From the NCBI GenBank assembly GCA_005885165.1, contig VAXR01000030.1, forward strand, positions 1 through 27,017: DNA of 27,017 nucleotides. The letters are read 5' to 3'. The stretch comes from Actinomycetota bacterium. GTDB taxonomy: Bacteria > Actinomycetota > Thermoleophilia > Solirubrobacterales > Thermoleophilaceae. A program made the translations under genes and the position numbers. Positions 24,617 to 27,017 of this stretch are shown here, piece after piece; the stretch's first letter is position 1, and each line of letters begins with the position of its first letter. Under the pieces are notes generated by a model. The model had not been told where the DNA came from, did not search any database, and saw nothing but the letters and a program-made list of their open reading frames with translations.

Positions 24617-25549
24617 ATGGCACTGGCGCTCAGCAAGCATCCCAACCGCGGGACGGTCGGTCTCGACCTGGACGGCGCGTACCTCGCCGCGGTTCAGGCG
24701 ACCCCCGATGGCGTCACGCGCGCGGCGAGCATGGATCTCGCCCCGGGCGTGATCAGTGACGGCGAGGTCACCGACGTGACCGCGCTGACCGAGTCGCTGC
24801 GGGACTTCTTCAAGTCGGAGGGGCTGCCCAAGCGCGTCCGGCTCGGCATCGCCAATCAGCAGATCGTGGTGCGTCATCTCGAGATCCCGAAGATCGACGA
24901 CGAGAAGGAGCGCGCCGCGGCCGTTCAGTTCCAGGCGGCCGAGGCCATCGCGATGCCGCTCGAGGAGGTCGTCCTCGACCACGAGGTCGTGGGCGAGACC
25001 GTTAACCCCGAGGGCGCGACGCGCCTCCGCGTGGTCGTCGTCGCCGCACGCGAGTCGATGATCCAGCGCATCGTCGAGGCCGTCCGCGGCGCCGGCCTCA
25101 AGCCCGAGGGCATCGACCTGAACGCGTTCGCGCTCGTCCGCACGCTCGCAGCCCCGTCCGACTCGAACGAGACGGCTCGCGTCTTCTGCCACCTCGGCGG
25201 CGTGACGAACCTCGCCGTGGCCGTCGGCACCACCTGCCTCTTCACGCGCCCGCTGTCGACCCAGTGGGACGCCGAGCACGACAACATCGCCGGAGCCCTC
25301 GCTGAGGAGATCCGGCTCTCGATCGACTTCTACATGGCGCAGCCCGAGGCGCGCTGGGTCGGCGAGATCGTCCTGTCCGGCCCCGGCTCGCGCCGGCCCG
25401 GGCTCGCCGAGGAGCTGAGCGGCCTCATCGAGGTGCCGGTTACCGTGGCCGAGCCCCTGGGTCGCCTGTACGCCGGGAAGCTTCCGTCGGACGAGGATCC
25501 CTACCGCCACACCGTCGCGGCGGGACTGGCGCTTGGAGCGGCGGCATGA
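24617..25549 (+). CDS. pilM: Type IV pilus assembly protein PilM (actin-like)
   Basis: Cytoplasmic actin-fold protein of 310 residues that binds the N-terminal tail of PilN and links the motor to the PilN-PilO membrane complex. The phosphate-1 region reads GTVGLDLDGAYLAAVQ. The characteristic PilM segment PKRVRLGIANQQIVVRHLEIPKIDDEKERAAAVQFQAAEAIAMPLEEVVLDHEVVG is present but not written in full here. RVVVVAARESMIQRIVEAVRGAGLKPEGIDLNAFAL and GEIVLSGPGSRRPGLAEEL follow. Family members bind ATP without known hydrolysis. ATG 24617 has AAGGAAG four bases upstream. The stop overlaps the pilN ATG (ATGA). Confidence 0.95.
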   Translation: MALALSKHPNRGTVGLDLDGAYLAAVQATPDGVTRAASMDLAPGVISDGEVTDVTALTESLRDFFKSEGLPKRVRLGIANQQIVVRHLEIPKIDDEKERAAAVQFQAAEAIAMPLEEVVLDHEVVGETVNPEGATRLRVVVVAARESMIQRIVEAVRGAGLKPEGIDLNAFALVRTLAAPSDSNETARVFCHLGGVTNLAVAVGTTCLFTRPLSTQWDAEHDNIAGALAEEIRLSIDFYMAQPEARWVGEIVLSGPGSRRPGLAEELSGLIEVPVTVAEPLGRLYAGKLPSDEDPYRHTVAAGLALGAAA

Positions 25550-26310
25550 AGCCCGTCAACCTGCTCCCGACGAAGGATCGCCCGCGGACGCCGACCGGCA
25601 CCAAGAAGGGCAGCTCCTACGTGGTGATCGGGATTCTGGGGGCCATTCTCCTCATGACGCTCATCTACGTCAGCACGGTCAACGACATCAACTCCCGGAA
25701 GGGCGCGGTCGCTCGCGCGAAGGCGGAGACCGTGCAGGCCGAGGCGCGCGCCGGGTCCCTCGCCGCCTACGGGAACTTCCGCGAGGTGAAGCAGGCCCGC
25801 GTGTCGTCCGTCCAGCAGCTGGCCGGCGGCCGCGTCGACTGGGAGCGGCTTGCGCGCGGGCTCGCCCGTGTGCTCCCGAACGGCGTGTGGCTGCTCACCG
25901 CGAGCGCCTCTGCCAGCGGCCCCCCGAGCACGAGCGGCGCCGCGAGCCCCTCTTCGTCCACGCCGGCGACCCCCTCGGGCTCGAGCTCCACGGCCTCTGC
26001 GGGCTCCGGACCTCAGGTGGACGTGACCGGCTGCGCGCCGAGCGAGCCGGTGGTGGCCACGACCCTCGTGCGCCTGCGCGAGCTGAGCGGCGCGCAGGAC
26101 GTCCAGCTGAACGACATGACCAGGCCCGACAACGCCAACGTGGCCGGCGCTCCGCCGTCCGGGTCCACCGGCAGCGCGGCCTCCGGCGACTGCGGCAGCA
26201 CGCACGGGCGCACGAACTACAAGTGGGATGCGACGGTCATCTTCGCCCCCACGACGAGCACGCAGGGCTCGAACGACAAGGTTCCGGCCTCGCTGGGAGG
26301 TGGATCGTGA
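25546..26310 (+). CDS. pilN: Type IV pilus alignment protein PilN with low-complexity insertion
   Basis: Bitopic membrane protein that forms a heterodimer with PilO. It has 254 residues. The conserved cytoplasmic tail KPVNLLP (residues 2-8) is the PilM-binding motif of the family. A membrane helix (about 24-43) and a short coiled coil (about 45-70, NDINSRKGAVARAKAETVQA) follow, then DWERLARGLARVLPNGVWLLTASA. A Ser/Pro/Thr/Gly-rich insertion (about 120-157) interrupts the usual ferredoxin-like domain, which resumes at VDVTGCAPSEPVVATTLVRLREL. A second Ser/Gly-rich stretch lies near 200-215. Cys163 and Cys216 could form an extracytoplasmic disulfide. The start overlaps the pilM stop and the stop overlaps the pilO GTG. 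Confidence 0.9.
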   Translation: MKPVNLLPTKDRPRTPTGTKKGSSYVVIGILGAILLMTLIYVSTVNDINSRKGAVARAKAETVQAEARAGSLAAYGNFREVKQARVSSVQQLAGGRVDWERLARGLARVLPNGVWLLTASASASGPPSTSGAASPSSSTPATPSGSSSTASAGSGPQVDVTGCAPSEPVVATTLVRLRELSGAQDVQLNDMTRPDNANVAGAPPSGSTGSAASGDCGSTHGRTNYKWDATVIFAPTTSTQGSNDKVPASLGGGS

Positions 26311-27017
26311 GCCTCACCGCACGCGACCGCAAGATCGCCCTCGCCATCGTGCCGATCGTGCTGTTCCTCGTCTACTGGTTCATGATCCTCGCCCCGAAGC
26401 GGGCGCAGGTCGACAAGATCTCGCAGCAGCTGTCGGCCGCGCAGAGCAAGCGCGACACGGCCGAGGGGCAGGTCACCCAGCTCACCTCGGCGAAGGACAG
26501 CTTCGCGGCCGACTACGCGACCGTCATCCATCTTGGCAAGGCGGTTCCGACGACGGTCGACATGCCGAGCCTTCTGATCCAGCTCGACCAGGCCGCCCGC
26601 GGGACGGGCGTCCAGATCCAGGACCTGAAGCCGGGTGCCGTCGCGGGCGCGGCCGGCGGCTCGAGCGGCTCGAGCGGCTCGACTGGCTCGACTGGCTCGA
26701 CTGGCTCAAGTGGCGCCTCGGGCGCCGCCGGCAAGTCCGGCGCGTCCACGGGGACGCCCGTCGGTGGCGGCCACAACCCGGCTGCGCCGGGCTCCGCCCC
26801 CGCTCAGAGCTGGCCGGGCAAGCAGGCCCAGAAGGCCGGCAACGGGGTTACGCAGGCCAACAACACGAGCCAGGCGCAGGCCAACGCGACGGCCTCGGGG
26901 CCCGGATCGACCGCGCCGCAGGGCGGGGCCGCCTCGTCCGCGGCCAGCACTCCCGGGCTCACCCAGGTGCCGCTCACATTTACCTTCAAGGGCAGCTTCT
27001 TCGGGTTGGCCGACTTC
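26307..27017 (+). CDS. pilO: Type IV pilus alignment protein PilO, 3' end cut by window
   Basis: An open frame from GTG 26307 to the window end (237 residues so far), with GGGAGG 6 nt upstream and a 4-bp overlap with pilN. It has a short cytoplasmic tail (SLTARDRKIA), a membrane helix (about 11-29, LAIVPIVLFLVYWFMILAP), and a periplasmic-side coiled coil (about 33-65). PTTVDMPSLLIQLDQAARGTGVQI follows, the start of the PilO ferredoxin-like domain. A low-complexity Gly/Ser/Ala/Thr/Gln-rich insertion of about 105 residues (110-217) comes next, after which a beta strand resumes (VPLTFTFKGSFFGLADF), matching the PilO pattern. The insertion is unusually long for the family. Position after pilM-pilN supports the identity. 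Confidence 0.88.
   Translation, partial: MSLTARDRKIALAIVPIVLFLVYWFMILAPKRAQVDKISQQLSAAQSKRDTAEGQVTQLTSAKDSFAADYATVIHLGKAVPTTVDMPSLLIQLDQAARGTGVQIQDLKPGAVAGAAGGSSGSSGSTGSTGSTGSSGASGAAGKSGASTGTPVGGGHNPAAPGSAPAQSWPGKQAQKAGNGVTQANNTSQAQANATASGPGSTAPQGGAASSAASTPGLTQVPLTFTFKGSFFGLADF
26658..26711 (+). repeat. Six 9-bp tandem repeats coding Gly-Ser-Ser/Thr in pilO
   Basis: Six in-frame units of GGCTCGAGC, GGCTCGACT or GGCTCAAGT encode GSS-GSS-GST-GST-GST-GSS at PilO residues 118-135. The unit length is a multiple of three, so copy-number changes would alter linker length without breaking the frame. Confidence 0.9.

Overview
The window is very GC-rich, densely packed DNA. Starts are mostly GTG or ATG, and neighbouring genes commonly overlap by 4 bp (GTGA or ATGA). 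The content suggests an actinobacterium, most likely class Thermoleophilia (Gaiellales/Solirubrobacterales-like). The grounds are a SigB/SigF-type sigma factor with an RsbW-like partner, a NifU-like domain joined to MnmA, and a complete type IV pilus locus next to alaS-ruvX-mltG-aroE. This placement is inferred from gene content; no database was searched.

Layout. (1) 1-2724: translation genes, the 3' part of hisS overlapping aspS. (2) 2725-3405: about 680 bp with no convincing gene but with several inverted repeats and a possible folded RNA. (3) 3406-6004: a NifU-like domain that appears broken just before mnmA, then a degenerate anti-sigma-like ATPase-fold protein and a SigB/F-family sigma factor. 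(4) 6100-11703: a peptide-type ABC importer in the order permease C, lipoprotein, permease B, ATPase D, ATPase F. The last ATPase carries a one-base frameshift and lacks its usual C-terminal extension. (5) 11721-12431, minus strand: an HD-GYP cyclic-di-GMP phosphodiesterase candidate. (6) 12572-17542: alaS, ruvX, mltG and aroE, each overlapping the next. (7) 17704-27017: the type IV pilus locus. It contains a cysteine-free thioredoxin-fold protein, pilB, pilT and pilC; a minus-strand membrane-anchored beta protein; a cyclic-di-GMP-I (GEMM) riboswitch ahead of the pilin gene and a strong hairpin after it; then pilD, pilM, pilN and the start of pilO.

How the genes may work together. The most interesting signal is the control of the pilus locus. 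The pilin leader contains a clear GEMM-I aptamer. The 3' strand of its P3 helix can alternatively pair with GACTCAAGG, which overlaps the pilin Shine-Dalgarno, and this suggests a translational ON switch. Just upstream of that leader, and again upstream of pilM, lie TAAA-N15/16-GTCGATA elements resembling promoters of the sigma-28/FliA/WhiG class. With a nearby HD-GYP protein and a PilB whose N-terminus looks like a c-di-GMP-binding MshEN domain, the window suggests a pilus regulon tied to c-di-GMP and to an alternative sigma factor.

Two genes (the NifU-like/mnmA join and oppF) show frame breaks. Each may be a real lesion or a sequence/assembly error, and this cannot be decided from the sequence alone.
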